DNA of 64,000 nucleotides from Chryseobacterium sp. Tr-659 (GCF_011752975.1 NZ_VWWP01000001.1:310001-374000); one strand, 5' to 3'; shown: positions 33,164-42,454, numbered from the stretch's first letter. Numbers and translations: made by a program. Notes: generated by a model from the letters alone, not told the origin.

Positions 33164-34078
33164 GTGAAAAATTTGATTTCTGTAGTAGGACCCACCGGAA
33201 TTGGTAAAACAAAATTGGCAATTGATCTGGCTCAACATTTCAATACGGAGATTATTTCCTGCGATTCCAGACAGTTTTTTAGAGATATGAAAATAGGAAC
33301 TGCGGCACCTTCAGAAGAAGAGCTAGCCGCTGCACCCCATCATTTCATCGGAAATCTTTCAGTTGAAGAATATTATTCTATCGGGCAATATGAAGAAGAT
33401 GCTCTTCAAAAACTCAATAAACTTTTTACGACACATGACACCGTAATTCTTGTCGGCGGAAGCATGATGTATGAAAAAGCTGTGATAGAAGGACTGCATG
33501 ATTTGCCGGAAGCCAATGCTGAAAATCAGGAAAAACTTCAGGCTATTCTGGAGAAGGAGGGTATTGAGAAACTTCAGGAAATTTTAAAGGAACTTGATCC
33601 GGAATATTTCAATGTGGTGGATATTCACAATCATCGCAGGCTTTTAAGAGCTATTGATATTATCTGGCAGACGGATAAAAAATATTCTGAACATATTTCA
33701 GTTTCCCAGAATGGCAGAGATTTCAATGTAATCCGTATCGGAATTGAAGCACAGAGAGAAGAGCTGTATGACAGAATCAACCGCCGGGTGGATATCATGA
33801 TGGAAAAAGGGCTGCTGGATGAGGTAAAAGGTCTTGAAAAGTTCAAAGGATTAACAGCTTTGAATACTGTTGGGTATTCGGAATTATTTAAATATCTGGA
33901 TGGGGAATGGGATCTTGATTTCGCCGTTTCTGAAATTAAGAAAAACAGCCGAAGATATGCTAAACGCCAATTGACATGGTACAGAAAGGCGGATGATATT
34001 CATTATTTACAGCTTGGGTATTCTCAGAAAGACTATGAAGATCTGCTTCAATGGATTAGTGAGCAGTTTCAAAAATAA
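33164..34078 (+). CDS. miaA: tRNA dimethylallyltransferase
   Basis: Adds a dimethylallyl group to A37 of tRNAs reading U-starting codons. 304 residues. P-loop VGPTGIGKTKLAIDLA (about 8-23), DSRQFFRDMKIGTA (about 37-50) and the catalytic-centre block VGGSMMYEKAVIEGL are present; the C-terminal RRYAKRQLTWYRK fits the family. The start is GTG at 33164; an ATG two bases before it is out of frame and reads straight into TGA. Confidence 0.95.
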   Translation: MKNLISVVGPTGIGKTKLAIDLAQHFNTEIISCDSRQFFRDMKIGTAAPSEEELAAAPHHFIGNLSVEEYYSIGQYEEDALQKLNKLFTTHDTVILVGGSMMYEKAVIEGLHDLPEANAENQEKLQAILEKEGIEKLQEILKELDPEYFNVVDIHNHRRLLRAIDIIWQTDKKYSEHISVSQNGRDFNVIRIGIEAQREELYDRINRRVDIMMEKGLLDEVKGLEKFKGLTALNTVGYSELFKYLDGEWDLDFAVSEIKKNSRRYAKRQLTWYRKADDIHYLQLGYSQKDYEDLLQWISEQFQK

Positions 34079-34162
34079 CTACTTTTACATCATATAAGAA
34101 GCTTTAAAAATATAGATTCCTACAGAATGGCATAATGCATGGATACATTAAGCGTCCAGTTT

Positions 34163-34236
34163 GTCATTGTGAAGAAGGAGAATCTCATTGTTGTTTTGAA
34201 AGATTCTTCATTTCACTTTGTTCCATGCAGAATGAC
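34163..34236. repeat. Palindromic GTCATT-AATGAC intergenic repeat
   Basis: The unit begins GTCATT and ends AATGAC. Its inner arms are AGAATCTC-like on the left and AGATTCTTCA-like on the right, so the whole 74 bases can fold imperfectly. A related arm, GATTCCTACAGAATGGCA, lies at 34115-34132 and also resembles the element at 42298-42384. Confidence 0.55.
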
Positions 34237-34273
34237 AGTAGAGATCATAATTAATTAGGGTATTTTAATATTG

Positions 34274-34302
34274 AAAAAATGCGGCCCATAAAGAACCGCA
34301 TT
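34274..34302 (-). terminator. Terminator of the RND efflux operon
   Basis: AATGCGG and CCGCATT form the stem; the minus strand then reads TTTTTTC after the hairpin. It starts 23 bases past the outer-membrane factor stop. Confidence 0.75.
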
Positions 34303-34324
34303 CTAAACAATATAATTAAATTTA

Positions 34325-35737
34325 CTACTTCCAACCGCCGCCAAGCGCTCTGTATAAGTCTACAATGCTGCTTAATCTCTGTCTTTTAATGGAAGCCAGA
34401 TTCAGCTCTGCCTGAAGAGAATTTCCCTGTGCGGTAATTACTTCCAGATAATTGGCTGAACCTCCTTTGTAAAGAAGCTGTGCACTTTTAATTCCGTCTT
34501 TCAAGGTAGTTGACTGTTCGCTAGCTTTCTGTTCCTGCACTTTTAAGTTTTCATTAGAAACCAAAGCATCGGATACTTCACCTACTGCATTCAATACTGA
34601 CTGACGGAATGCCAGAACATTTTTCTCTCTTTGAATTTTTGCTACTTCCAGATTCGTTTTTAATTGTCTCTTCTGGAAAATAGGCTGGGTAATTCCTCCT
34701 AAAACCGATCCGAATAACGATGCCGGAATCTGGAACCAGTTATCAAATTTGAAGGAATTGACTCCTCCGTTGGCTGTAATCTTTAATGCCGGATACATAT
34801 TGGCCTGAGCAATTCCGACCATTGCATTAGACTCCAGCAAAACGAGTTCCTGCTGACGAACATCCGGTCTTCTGCTTACAAGAGCAGCAGGAAGTCCCGC
34901 CGAAATGTTTTGCGGTAAAGATGTGTCAGACATTTCAATCGTCCTGTTTACTTTATTTGGAAGTTCACCTACCAGAATACTCAATGCATTTTCCTGAATG
35001 GCAATATTCTGTTCCAGTTGTGCAATCAGAAGTTCTGTTGCCTGTTTCTGTGCGGAAGCCTGTTGTACACCTAATGATGTATTATCACCGCTTTCCCACA
35101 TCTTTTGTGTAATCATCAGTGTATTGCTGCTCAGCTCCAGGTTTGATTTTGCAATTTCCAACTGTCGGTCAAGCATCAGAAGATTATAATATCCCTGAGC
35201 AATGGCAGCAACAACTTGTGTTTGCACTGCTTTTGAACCTTCGTAGGTCTGAAGATACTGCATTCTGGATACTTCCTGTTGATTTTTAATTTTCCCCCAG
35301 ATATCCGCTTCCCATGAAAGATTGAAGGCTGCGTTATAATCTTCAACATGGCTTTGGCCTAAAAATAAATTTAAGCTTTCCCCATTCATGCTGTTTTTGG
35401 AAGGTTTTGAAATTTGTCCGCTTACTCCGAAACCAACATCGGGATATTGCATGTATTTTGCCTGTTTCAATTTCTCTTGTGAAGCAGCAACCTGTTTCAA
35501 TGCAATCTGCAGATCATAGTTATTTTTAATTCCTTTTTCAATCAATCCTTGTAAAATAGGATCACTGAAAAACTGTTTCCATTCCAGGTTGGCAATGCTG
35601 GCTGTATCGGCAGTTGCTGTGTACTGGAATTTTTCCGGCAGCGGAAGGTCTGGTTCCGTGTATGCCAGTTTAGACACACACGAAACAGAGCCTATGGCTA
35701 TCGCAAATGTTAGAATAATATTTTTTACTCTTTTCAT
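34325..35737 (-). CDS. RND efflux outer-membrane factor (TolC/OprM type lipoprotein)
   Basis: 470 residues. The signal MKRVKNIILTFAIAIGSVSC carries a lipid-modified Cys at 20. Two repeated TolC halves follow, each with long helices and barrel strands; ALVSRRPDVRQQELVLLESN is typical of the NodT/OprM group. It should form the trimeric channel through the outer membrane and periplasm. It is the last gene after the membrane-fusion and pump genes on the same strand, and a terminator follows. Substrates cannot be told from sequence. Confidence 0.93.
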   Translation of the reverse strand: MKRVKNIILTFAIAIGSVSCVSKLAYTEPDLPLPEKFQYTATADTASIANLEWKQFFSDPILQGLIEKGIKNNYDLQIALKQVAASQEKLKQAKYMQYPDVGFGVSGQISKPSKNSMNGESLNLFLGQSHVEDYNAAFNLSWEADIWGKIKNQQEVSRMQYLQTYEGSKAVQTQVVAAIAQGYYNLLMLDRQLEIAKSNLELSSNTLMITQKMWESGDNTSLGVQQASAQKQATELLIAQLEQNIAIQENALSILVGELPNKVNRTIEMSDTSLPQNISAGLPAALVSRRPDVRQQELVLLESNAMVGIAQANMYPALKITANGGVNSFKFDNWFQIPASLFGSVLGGITQPIFQKRQLKTNLEVAKIQREKNVLAFRQSVLNAVGEVSDALVSNENLKVQEQKASEQSTTLKDGIKSAQLLYKGGSANYLEVITAQGNSLQAELNLASIKRQRLSSIVDLYRALGGGWK

Positions 35738-35857
35738 AGTTTTTGTTGATAGACTTTAATTGAATACAAAATTTTGATTGAACCACAGATGAAAATTTAT
35801 CATCATTTAAGTGCTATTTGTGGTTTTATAAATCTTTCTGTTTTGTTAATCATTTTA

Positions 35858-38800
35858 TTAATGAGTTGTCGCTAAAAGCTCTTCCTCCATCTGTTTTTTA
35901 AGAAGTCTTTTCTTTTTTCGGCTTGGCATTTTTTCATGCAGATATTGGAAGACCACGTACATAACAGGAATAATAAAGATTCCTAATAATACTCCGGTAA
36001 GCATTCCTCCCACAGTGCTGTATCCGATAGAATGGTTTCCCTTTGAAGATGCACCTTGTGTCCATATCAAAGGAAGCATTCCCACGATAAAGGCAAAAGA
36101 GGTCATTAAAATTGGTCTCAGACGTAATCTTGAAGCCTGAAGAGCAGATTCTATCAATGATTTTCCTGCTTTTCTTCTCTGTACGGCAAATTCCACAATA
36201 AGGATTGCATTCTTAGCCAATAATCCAACAAGCATGATCAATCCTACCTGTACGTAAATATTGTTATCGATACCTGCCAGCCCTGTGAAGGCGAATACTC
36301 CGAAAATCCCTGTCGGAATAGTAAGAATAATTGCAAACGGCAGGATGTAGCTTTCATATTGTGCTGCAAGAAGGAAGTATACAAATAAGATACTCAGGAA
36401 GAAAATAAATGCAGTCTGTCCACTGGTTTTAATCTCTTCGCGGGTAATACCTGTCCATTCATATCCATATCCTCTTGGAAGTGACTGCTGGGCAACTTCT
36501 TCTACCGCTTTAATCGCATCTCCGGTACTGTATCCAGGTTTTGGAGTTCCGTTGATGGTTACCGCATTGAAAAGGTTATTTCTGGTTACCGTTTCAGGCC
36601 CGAAAGATCTTTTTAACGTTACCAATGTTTTAGCAGGAACCATTTCACCCGATTTATTTTTAACATAAATTCCTTCCAGAGAGTTTACATCCGTACGGTA
36701 AGGAATATCCGCCTGTGCCATTACTCTGTAATATTTTCCGAATCTGTTGAAATCTGATACAAAGCTACTCCCAAAATAGATCTGCATGGTCTGCATCAGT
36801 TCCGTTACAGAAACTCCTAGCTGATTAGCTTTATCGGTATCTACATCAATAGTATATTGTGGATTTCCTGCAGCATAAGTTGTAAATGCGAAAGCGATTT
36901 CCGGGCGTTTCATCAGTTCACCAATAAACTGTTGAGTAGTTGTTCCCAGTTGTTCAAAAGATCCGTTTGTTTTATCCTGAAGCATGAACTCAAATCCTGA
37001 AACGTTACCAAAACCTTGTATGGTAGGGAAGTTGAAGAAAAATGCATTGGCATCTTTTACCTGGCTTACTTTCCCGGTCAGGGTAGCCGCAATCTGATCC
37101 GGATCTTTCATCTCACCACGTTTGTCATAATCTTTAAGCTTAATAAACCCGGCAGAATATGGTGATGCATTGGCATTACTGATGAAGTTCATTCCGTCTG
37201 CCACCCAAAGATGATTGGTGGCTTTTTCACCATTAATGATCTTGTCAATCTGTTCAGTAGCTCTGTGAGTTCTCTCCAATGAACTTCCCGGAGGAGTGTT
37301 CACTGCATACAATACGAACCCCTGGTCTTCTGTCGGGATAAATCCGGAAGGAGCTTTTTTGATCAGGAATACACTTGCTGCTGTAATCAGTACAAGACCT
37401 CCTATAGCAACCCATTTATTCTTAATTAAAAACTTAACACTGTAAATATACTTTCTGGTCATACTATTGAAGCTGGCATTAAAGGCGTTGAAGAATCTTG
37501 CTCCAAATCCTTTTTTATGACCATGTTCACCGTGTTCTCCCTGAGGATCATTTAAGAACATTGCACATAAAGCCGGGCTTAATGTTAATGCATTCACTGC
37601 GGAAATAAGGATGGCAATTGCTAACGTGAAAGCAAACTGTCTGTAGAAAACCCCTGCAGGGCCCTGCATGAAACCAACCGGAATAAATACCGCACACATT
37701 ACCAATGTAATGGAAATAATGGCACCTGAAATTTCACTCATTGAGTTCATCGTTGCATGCTCTACGGGCATTCCCGTCTGTTCCATTTTGGAGTGAACGG
37801 CTTCTACCACCACAATAGCATCATCCACTACAATACCAATGGCCAGAACCAATGCAAATAAAGTAAGCATATTGATACTGAAGCCAAATAACTGCAGGAA
37901 GAAGAAAGTACCAATAATGGCAACCGGAACTGCTATAGCCGGGATCAATGTAGATCTGAAATCCTGAAGGAAGATGAATACCACAATAAATACAAGAACG
38001 AATGCAATGACAAGCGTTTCCACAACCTGGTGAATAGAAGCATCCAAAAAGTCCTTGGAATTATACATGATAATCGGCTTTACACCTTTTGGAAGTGTAG
38101 TTTCCATTACTTTCACCTGCTTTTCAATTTCAGTCAGGATTTCATTAGCGTTGGATCCCGCTGTTTGTAGAATAGCAAATCCGGCAACAGGTTTTCCGTC
38201 TACTCTGTTTGTAGCAGTATAGGTATAAGAACCGAATTCCACTCTTGCCACATCTTTTAATCGTAAGAATGAACCGTCACTATTTGCTTTGATAGCGATA
38301 TTCTCGTAATCTTCATTCTTATTCAGTTTTCCTTTGTATTTAAGGATATATTCGTAAGTTTCCTTGCTTCCCTGTCCCAAACGTCCCGGAGCAGCTTCAA
38401 GGTTATGATCTTTGATGGCACCAAGAACTTCCTGAGGAGAAAGGTTATTTGCTGCCAATCGATCAGGCTTCAGCCAGATTCGCATAGAATAGTCCCTTGT
38501 TCCGAATACCTGAGCCTGTGCAACTCCCGGGATACGTTGTATTTGTGGAATAACATTGATTTTCAGATAATTTTGAAGGAATAGCTCGTCATACTGTTTT
38601 TCATCTTCACTGGTTAGTCCCATGAACATGATCATACTATTCTGAACCTTCTGTGTTGAAATTCCGGCTTGTACAACTTCCTGAGGAAGCTGGCTCATTG
38701 CTTTGGATACACGGTTTTGTACGTTTACAGCAGCATTATCGGGATCAGATCCCTGCTTAAAATAAACGCTCAGCGTCATCGTACCGTCATTACTGGAATT

Positions 38801-39040
38801 GGAAGTCATATACGTCATATTCTCAACCCCGTTTACAGCTTCCTCTATGGGTGTTGCTACCGAACGTGCCACTACCTCAGCATTAGCACCCGGATAAAAT
38901 GCCGTTACCTGAACACTTGGCGGAGCAATATCCGGGAAGAGGGCAATGGGTAAATTAAAGAGAGACAAAGCTCCCAATAATAAGAGTATTATGGAGATGA
39001 CCGTTGAAAGTACCGGTCTTTCTATAAATTGTTTTAACAT
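35858..39040 (-). CDS. RND multidrug pump, HAE1 (AcrB-like) subunit
   Basis: 1060 residues with twelve membrane helices and two large periplasmic loops, the AcrB plan. The start MLKQFIERPVLSTVISIILLLLG is typical. The proton-relay aspartates lie in the fourth helix, ALVLAIGIVVDDAIVVVEAV. A short Lys-rich cytoplasmic tail follows helix 12. It exchanges protons for drugs or other amphiphiles together with the adaptor gene upstream and the outer-membrane factor downstream. Confidence 0.96.
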   Translation of the reverse strand: MLKQFIERPVLSTVISIILLLLGALSLFNLPIALFPDIAPPSVQVTAFYPGANAEVVARSVATPIEEAVNGVENMTYMTSNSSNDGTMTLSVYFKQGSDPDNAAVNVQNRVSKAMSQLPQEVVQAGISTQKVQNSMIMFMGLTSEDEKQYDELFLQNYLKINVIPQIQRIPGVAQAQVFGTRDYSMRIWLKPDRLAANNLSPQEVLGAIKDHNLEAAPGRLGQGSKETYEYILKYKGKLNKNEDYENIAIKANSDGSFLRLKDVARVEFGSYTYTATNRVDGKPVAGFAILQTAGSNANEILTEIEKQVKVMETTLPKGVKPIIMYNSKDFLDASIHQVVETLVIAFVLVFIVVFIFLQDFRSTLIPAIAVPVAIIGTFFFLQLFGFSINMLTLFALVLAIGIVVDDAIVVVEAVHSKMEQTGMPVEHATMNSMSEISGAIISITLVMCAVFIPVGFMQGPAGVFYRQFAFTLAIAILISAVNALTLSPALCAMFLNDPQGEHGEHGHKKGFGARFFNAFNASFNSMTRKYIYSVKFLIKNKWVAIGGLVLITAASVFLIKKAPSGFIPTEDQGFVLYAVNTPPGSSLERTHRATEQIDKIINGEKATNHLWVADGMNFISNANASPYSAGFIKLKDYDKRGEMKDPDQIAATLTGKVSQVKDANAFFFNFPTIQGFGNVSGFEFMLQDKTNGSFEQLGTTTQQFIGELMKRPEIAFAFTTYAAGNPQYTIDVDTDKANQLGVSVTELMQTMQIYFGSSFVSDFNRFGKYYRVMAQADIPYRTDVNSLEGIYVKNKSGEMVPAKTLVTLKRSFGPETVTRNNLFNAVTINGTPKPGYSTGDAIKAVEEVAQQSLPRGYGYEWTGITREEIKTSGQTAFIFFLSILFVYFLLAAQYESYILPFAIILTIPTGIFGVFAFTGLAGIDNNIYVQVGLIMLVGLLAKNAILIVEFAVQRRKAGKSLIESALQASRLRLRPILMTSFAFIVGMLPLIWTQGASSKGNHSIGYSTVGGMLTGVLLGIFIIPVMYVVFQYLHEKMPSRKKKRLLKKQMEEELLATTH

Positions 39041-39155
39041 AAGAAGTTTATTTTTTAATGTTGTTTAAACCTTTTTAAAACACAGCAGCAAACCGGGCTT
39101 TAAAAATTAAAATGAAGTTTAAACTGTTCTTATTGATAGTTCATACGAGAAACTA

Positions 39156-40316
39156 TTATAAAGGTTTCGCTTTCAATAAGCTGTCAGACGAAATATTCTT
39201 CGATCTGATGGAAGCTCCGTCCTTTAAGTTTCCGATTCCTGTGAATACGATTTTCTCTCCCGGAGAAAGTCCTTCAGAAATAAAGTAATAGCTATCCGTT
39301 TTTCCTGATATTTTGATAGGTTTTCCGGTTACTTTCTGGTCTTTACCCACAACATATACATACGTTTTATCCTGAATTTCGAAAGTAGATTCCTGAGGAA
39401 TTACGACAGCATTCGAGATCAGTTGTGGCATACGAACTCTTCCTGTATTTCCGGTTCTTAGTGTTCCGCTGGCATTAGGAAAGACGGCACGTACGCTGAT
39501 AGCTCCGGTAGTTTTGTCGAACTGTCCGTCTACGATGCTTAGTCTTCCTTTTTCAGGATAAGTACTGTTATCGGCAATTATCAGTTCCACCATTGGCATA
39601 TTCTTTAGCTTTTCCTCCAAAGTGGCTCCCGGATATTTATTCTGAAAAGCAATAAAATCAAGTTCACTTAGAGAGAAATAAGCATAAATTTCGCTGATGT
39701 CTGATAATAAAGTCATTGGATTCGGATCTGTTCTGGAGATCAGACTTCCTTTCTTATAAGGGATTCTTCCGATATAACCGCTTACAGGAGCTGTAATGGT
39801 TGTAAATCCTACATTGATCTTTGCATTTCCTACCGAAGCTCTGGCCTGTGCAGCAGCGGCTACGGCAGCTTCATAATTAGCTTTTGCTGTTTTTAGCTGT
39901 ACATCAGAAACTACTTTTGCAGCAACCAGCGGTTGAAGTCTGTCTACTTCCACTCTTGCTTTCTGTATATTAGCATTGGCTGCCTGAAGGTTGGCTTGTG
40001 CCATATTCATCTGCTCGCCATAACTTCTTGAGTCTATCTTAAATAAAGGCTGTCCGGCTCTTACATAAGCTCCTTCCTCTACATAGATTCTGTCCAGATA
40101 ACCATCTACCTGAGATCTGATTTCCACATTGTTTTTTCCTTCCAAAGCAGTTGGAAATTCCTGATATGTAGTAGCGGGAGAAGAAATAACGGTATAAACC
40201 GGAAGTTCAGGAGCTGGAGGTGCGGCATTGGATCCTTCTGCAGCTTTAGTGCAGCTCTGTAAAAGAATTATACTTGCAATAAGTACAATAAACCTTGTTT
40301 TTCCAGGTATTTTCAT
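39156..40316 (-). CDS. RND efflux adaptor (membrane-fusion, AcrA-like) lipoprotein
   Basis: 386 residues. Lipoprotein signal MKIPGKTRFIVLIASIILLQSC with Cys at 22. The lipoyl half-motifs (VDGYLDRIYVEEGAYVRAGQ and ITAPVSGYIGRIPYKKG) flank an alpha-hairpin rich in Ala, Gln and Lys, then the beta-barrel and membrane-proximal domains. It joins the pump to the outer-membrane channel. It is the first gene of the operon; the 368-base region upstream carries three operator-like CTAAC-N3-GTTAA sites. Confidence 0.94.
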   Translation of the reverse strand: MKIPGKTRFIVLIASIILLQSCTKAAEGSNAAPPAPELPVYTVISSPATTYQEFPTALEGKNNVEIRSQVDGYLDRIYVEEGAYVRAGQPLFKIDSRSYGEQMNMAQANLQAANANIQKARVEVDRLQPLVAAKVVSDVQLKTAKANYEAAVAAAAQARASVGNAKINVGFTTITAPVSGYIGRIPYKKGSLISRTDPNPMTLLSDISEIYAYFSLSELDFIAFQNKYPGATLEEKLKNMPMVELIIADNSTYPEKGRLSIVDGQFDKTTGAISVRAVFPNASGTLRTGNTGRVRMPQLISNAVVIPQESTFEIQDKTYVYVVGKDQKVTGKPIKISGKTDSYYFISEGLSPGEKIVFTGIGNLKDGASIRSKNISSDSLLKAKPL

Positions 40317-40386
40317 TAGTTTAATTTTTTTTAATGAAGTGTTAGATTTAAGTAATTGTTTCTTTTAATAAATGCTGTTTTTTTTC

Positions 40387-40399
40387 CTAACAGTGTTAA
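40387..40399. promoter_or_regulatory. TetR operator candidate 1
   Basis: CTAACAGTGTTAA, 71 bases upstream of the adaptor ATG. It shares half-sites and 3-base spacing with three other sites nearby. Confidence 0.6.
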
Positions 40400-40522
40400 T
40401 GAAATGTTCAAAAAAAATTACAGAATTTTTAATGTGAGATCGAGTCAATAATTTCCATAGTTGAAAAATAATTTAATGTGAGTTGTATATAAAAAGATGA
40501 GGTGTAATGAATGTTAATTTTG

Positions 40523-40535
40523 CTAACGGTGTTAA
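40523..40535. promoter_or_regulatory. TetR operator candidate 2
   Basis: CTAACGGTGTTAA in the middle of the regulator-adaptor gap, between two AT-rich stretches without an open frame. Confidence 0.6.
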
Positions 40536-40652
40536 TTTATAAGGTAAAAATGCTTACCTTTAATTTTCGAATTTGTAGAAATTGTTACATAATTAGTTTT
40601 AGTTTTAATGAAGTTGATAGGAATTATTTAGATTAATTCAGTGTTAAATTTC

Positions 40653-40665
40653 CTAACGGTGTTAA
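40653..40665. promoter_or_regulatory. TetR operator candidate 3
   Basis: CTAACGGTGTTAA, identical to site 2 (13 of 13). It lies 20 bases past the tetR-type gene's stop codon. Another half-site, CAGTGTTAA, lies just before it near 40639. Confidence 0.6.
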
Positions 40666-40684
40666 TTTTTAATTCAAAAAAATT

Positions 40685-41281
40685 TTATAAAGACTTAATA
40701 AAAGCCGAAACAGTTTCGTCTAAAGTCGTTTTATTCATTGTTGAAGGGATATCAGCAGTACGCATCATCATAATGGAGATCATACCGTGAACGGCAGAAA
40801 ACAACGCGTGAGACATATGACAGGCATTATCCGGGTTGGATCCGTTTTTCTTGATAATCTCATAGGTAGATTCATAAATCATCTCCTGGAATGATGAAAA
40901 TTCTTTTTTCATCTGCCCTTTTCCACAGCATTGCATTCCCAAGCCAAACATCAGCTGATAATATTCCTTATTTTTAAAAGCAAAGTTCCAGTATGCATCC
41001 ACTATCGCAACAAGCTGCTCTTCCGGAGTGTCATGCTTTTGCTGAGCTTTTAATAACTCTATATGGAGTTTGTGGAAACCATCTAATGAAATTTCAAATA
41101 AAATGGCTTCTTTATTTTCAAAATAATCATAAACAACGGGTGCACTATACTCAATAGCATCTGCAATCTTACGCATCGACAGTGAAGCCCAGCCTTCAGT
41201 TTTGGCCAAAGTGAATGCAGCCTGCAAAATATTTGCACGAATGGATTCTTTTTCTCTTTGACGACGTTCATGTAGGCCCAT
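40685..41281 (-). CDS. TetR-family regulator of the efflux operon
   Basis: 198 residues. The N-terminal helix-turn-helix (about 14-62) reads NILQAAFTLAKTEGWASLSM, then RKIADAIEYSAPVVYDYFENKEAILFEI, a close fit to the TetR consensus. The C-terminal half is the ligand and dimer domain with WNFAFKNKEYYQLMFGLGMQ. It is on the same strand as, and 368 bases upstream of, the adaptor gene. A perfect CTAAC/GTTAG palindrome 13 bases before its ATG, and three similar sites before the pump genes, suggest it represses both itself and the pump. Confidence 0.92.
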   Translation of the reverse strand: MGLHERRQREKESIRANILQAAFTLAKTEGWASLSMRKIADAIEYSAPVVYDYFENKEAILFEISLDGFHKLHIELLKAQQKHDTPEEQLVAIVDAYWNFAFKNKEYYQLMFGLGMQCCGKGQMKKEFSSFQEMIYESTYEIIKKNGSNPDNACHMSHALFSAVHGMISIMMMRTADIPSTMNKTTLDETVSAFIKSL

Positions 41282-41294
41282 GATATTTTTTTTA

Positions 41295-41307
41295 CTAACA
41301 GCGTTAG
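41295..41307. promoter_or_regulatory. TetR operator candidate 4 (autoregulatory)
   Basis: CTAACAGCGTTAG, a perfect 5-base inverted repeat with a 3-base centre. It lies 13 bases upstream of the regulator's ATG. Confidence 0.65.
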
Positions 41308-41392
41308 CAAAACTACAAACTTTTTAATATAACTTCCAAAGGATATTATGAGTTTTATGAGTTTGCCGGCTTTTTAAAGAAAAATAAATCAA

Positions 41393-41518
41393 AGGCTGGA
41401 AGCTGGAAGAATGGGAGCTGGAAGTTATTTCAGAGGTAAATAAATTGAATAATAGAATTTGACTATAACTATTTTTGAGTGTCTAATATCTTCCTTCCTC
41501 CAGCTTCCAACTTCCTTA
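41393..41518. repeat. GGCTGGAAG-type imperfect inverted repeat
   Basis: Left arm GGCTGGAAGCTGGAAG, then GAGCTGGAAGTTATT; right arm ATCTTCCTTCCTCCAGC, then TTCCAACTTCCTT. The arms are about 35 bases each, roughly complementary, with an AT-rich centre. It occupies the gap between the TetR regulator and the thioredoxin-like gene. Related text is at 31598-31620. Confidence 0.5.
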
Positions 41519-41567
41519 TTCTATTAAAAATGGAAATGTCTTCTTCGTAATTAATAAAAGAAATATC

Positions 41568-41575
41568 TATCTTTG
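41568..41575 (+). promoter_or_regulatory. -7 promoter box of the 41595 gene
   Basis: TATCTTTG, full TAnnTTTG match, 19 bases before the ATG. Confidence 0.55.
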
Positions 41576-41594
41576 CCCGTAAAGAAAAAAGGAT

Positions 41595-42149
41595 ATGAAT
41601 ACTCCATCAAATATGCTGGCACTAGGAACAAAAGCTCCGTTTTTTGAGCTTCCTAACCCGTCAAAAACAAATGAACTTCAGTCTTTGGAAGAGCTGAAAG
41701 GAGAAAAAGGTACTTTGGTTATCTTTATGTGCAACCACTGTCCGTTTGTTCTTCATGTGATCGATAAGATCAATGAATTATACGAAGATTATAATGAACA
41801 AGGAATTGAGTTTATCGCCATCAATGCGAATGATATTGAAAAATATCCGGCTGATTCTCCTGAAAAGATGATTGAATTTCAAATTGAAAGAAGATTTGAT
41901 TTCCCTTATTTGTTTGATGAAAGCCAGGCAGTAGCTAAAGCTTATGATGCAGCATGCACACCGGATTTTTATTTCTTTGATGATAAACTTGATCTTGTAT
42001 ACAGAGGTCAGATGGATGATTCAAGACCGGGAAATAATAAAGATGTAACTGGTGAGGACTTAATTATTGCTTTTGAAAATCTTTTAGCAGGAGAACCACA
42101 GGAAGAAATTCAGAGACCAAGTATGGGATGTAATATTAAATGGAAATAA
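41595..42149 (+). CDS. AhpC/TSA-type thioredoxin-fold protein
   Basis: 184 residues, no signal peptide. The redox site MCNHCPFVLHVIDKINELY (about 45-63) has CxxC in the thioredoxin position, and the fold continues GIEFIAINANDIEKYPADS and ACTPDFYFFDDKLDLVYRG with the cis-Pro. This group is often annotated as thioredoxin-family or peroxiredoxin-like and is probably a cytoplasmic thiol reductase. It stands alone with its own promoter and terminator. Confidence 0.88.
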   Translation: MNTPSNMLALGTKAPFFELPNPSKTNELQSLEELKGEKGTLVIFMCNHCPFVLHVIDKINELYEDYNEQGIEFIAINANDIEKYPADSPEKMIEFQIERRFDFPYLFDESQAVAKAYDAACTPDFYFFDDKLDLVYRGQMDDSRPGNNKDVTGEDLIIAFENLLAGEPQEEIQRPSMGCNIKWK

Positions 42150-42192
42150 GTAATTGCCAGTTACGGTTTTTACTCATTTATAAATAATAGGG

Positions 42193-42220
42193 AGCTGCTC
42201 TTTTCAGAGTGGCTTTTTTT
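42193..42220 (+). terminator. Terminator of the 41595 gene
   Basis: AGCTGCTCT pairs with AGAGTGGCT (two G-U pairs) around TTTC, followed by seven T. Confidence 0.8.
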
Positions 42221-42297
42221 ATGATATTTAGTTTTGTATAGCTATGTCTGGATTGCCGTGGAATAGAGGATTGCAATAGTTTAAATTATCCACAGAG

Positions 42298-42384
42298 TTT
42301 GTCACTCCGCAGGAGTCTCCGCAAAGTATTGTAAAGGTTAGCAAAATTAACTTTCATAAATCTGGATTCCTACGGAATGACAAA
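42298..42384. repeat. TTTGTCA-TGACAAA inverted-repeat element
   Basis: Left arm TTTGTCACTCCGCAGGAGTC (42298-42317 and one more base) and right arm ending CCTACGGAATGACAAA (42384). Over 21 bases the arms are complementary at 17 positions, and all four differences are transitions. The 45 bases between are AT-rich. The right arm's GATTCCTACGGAATG recurs with changes at 34115. Confidence 0.65.
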
Positions 42385-42454
42385 TACAAAAAATGGTCTA
42401 TTTATACACTTCGTCACTCGGTAAAAGTCTAAGAAAAGAGGGTTCAACATACTT

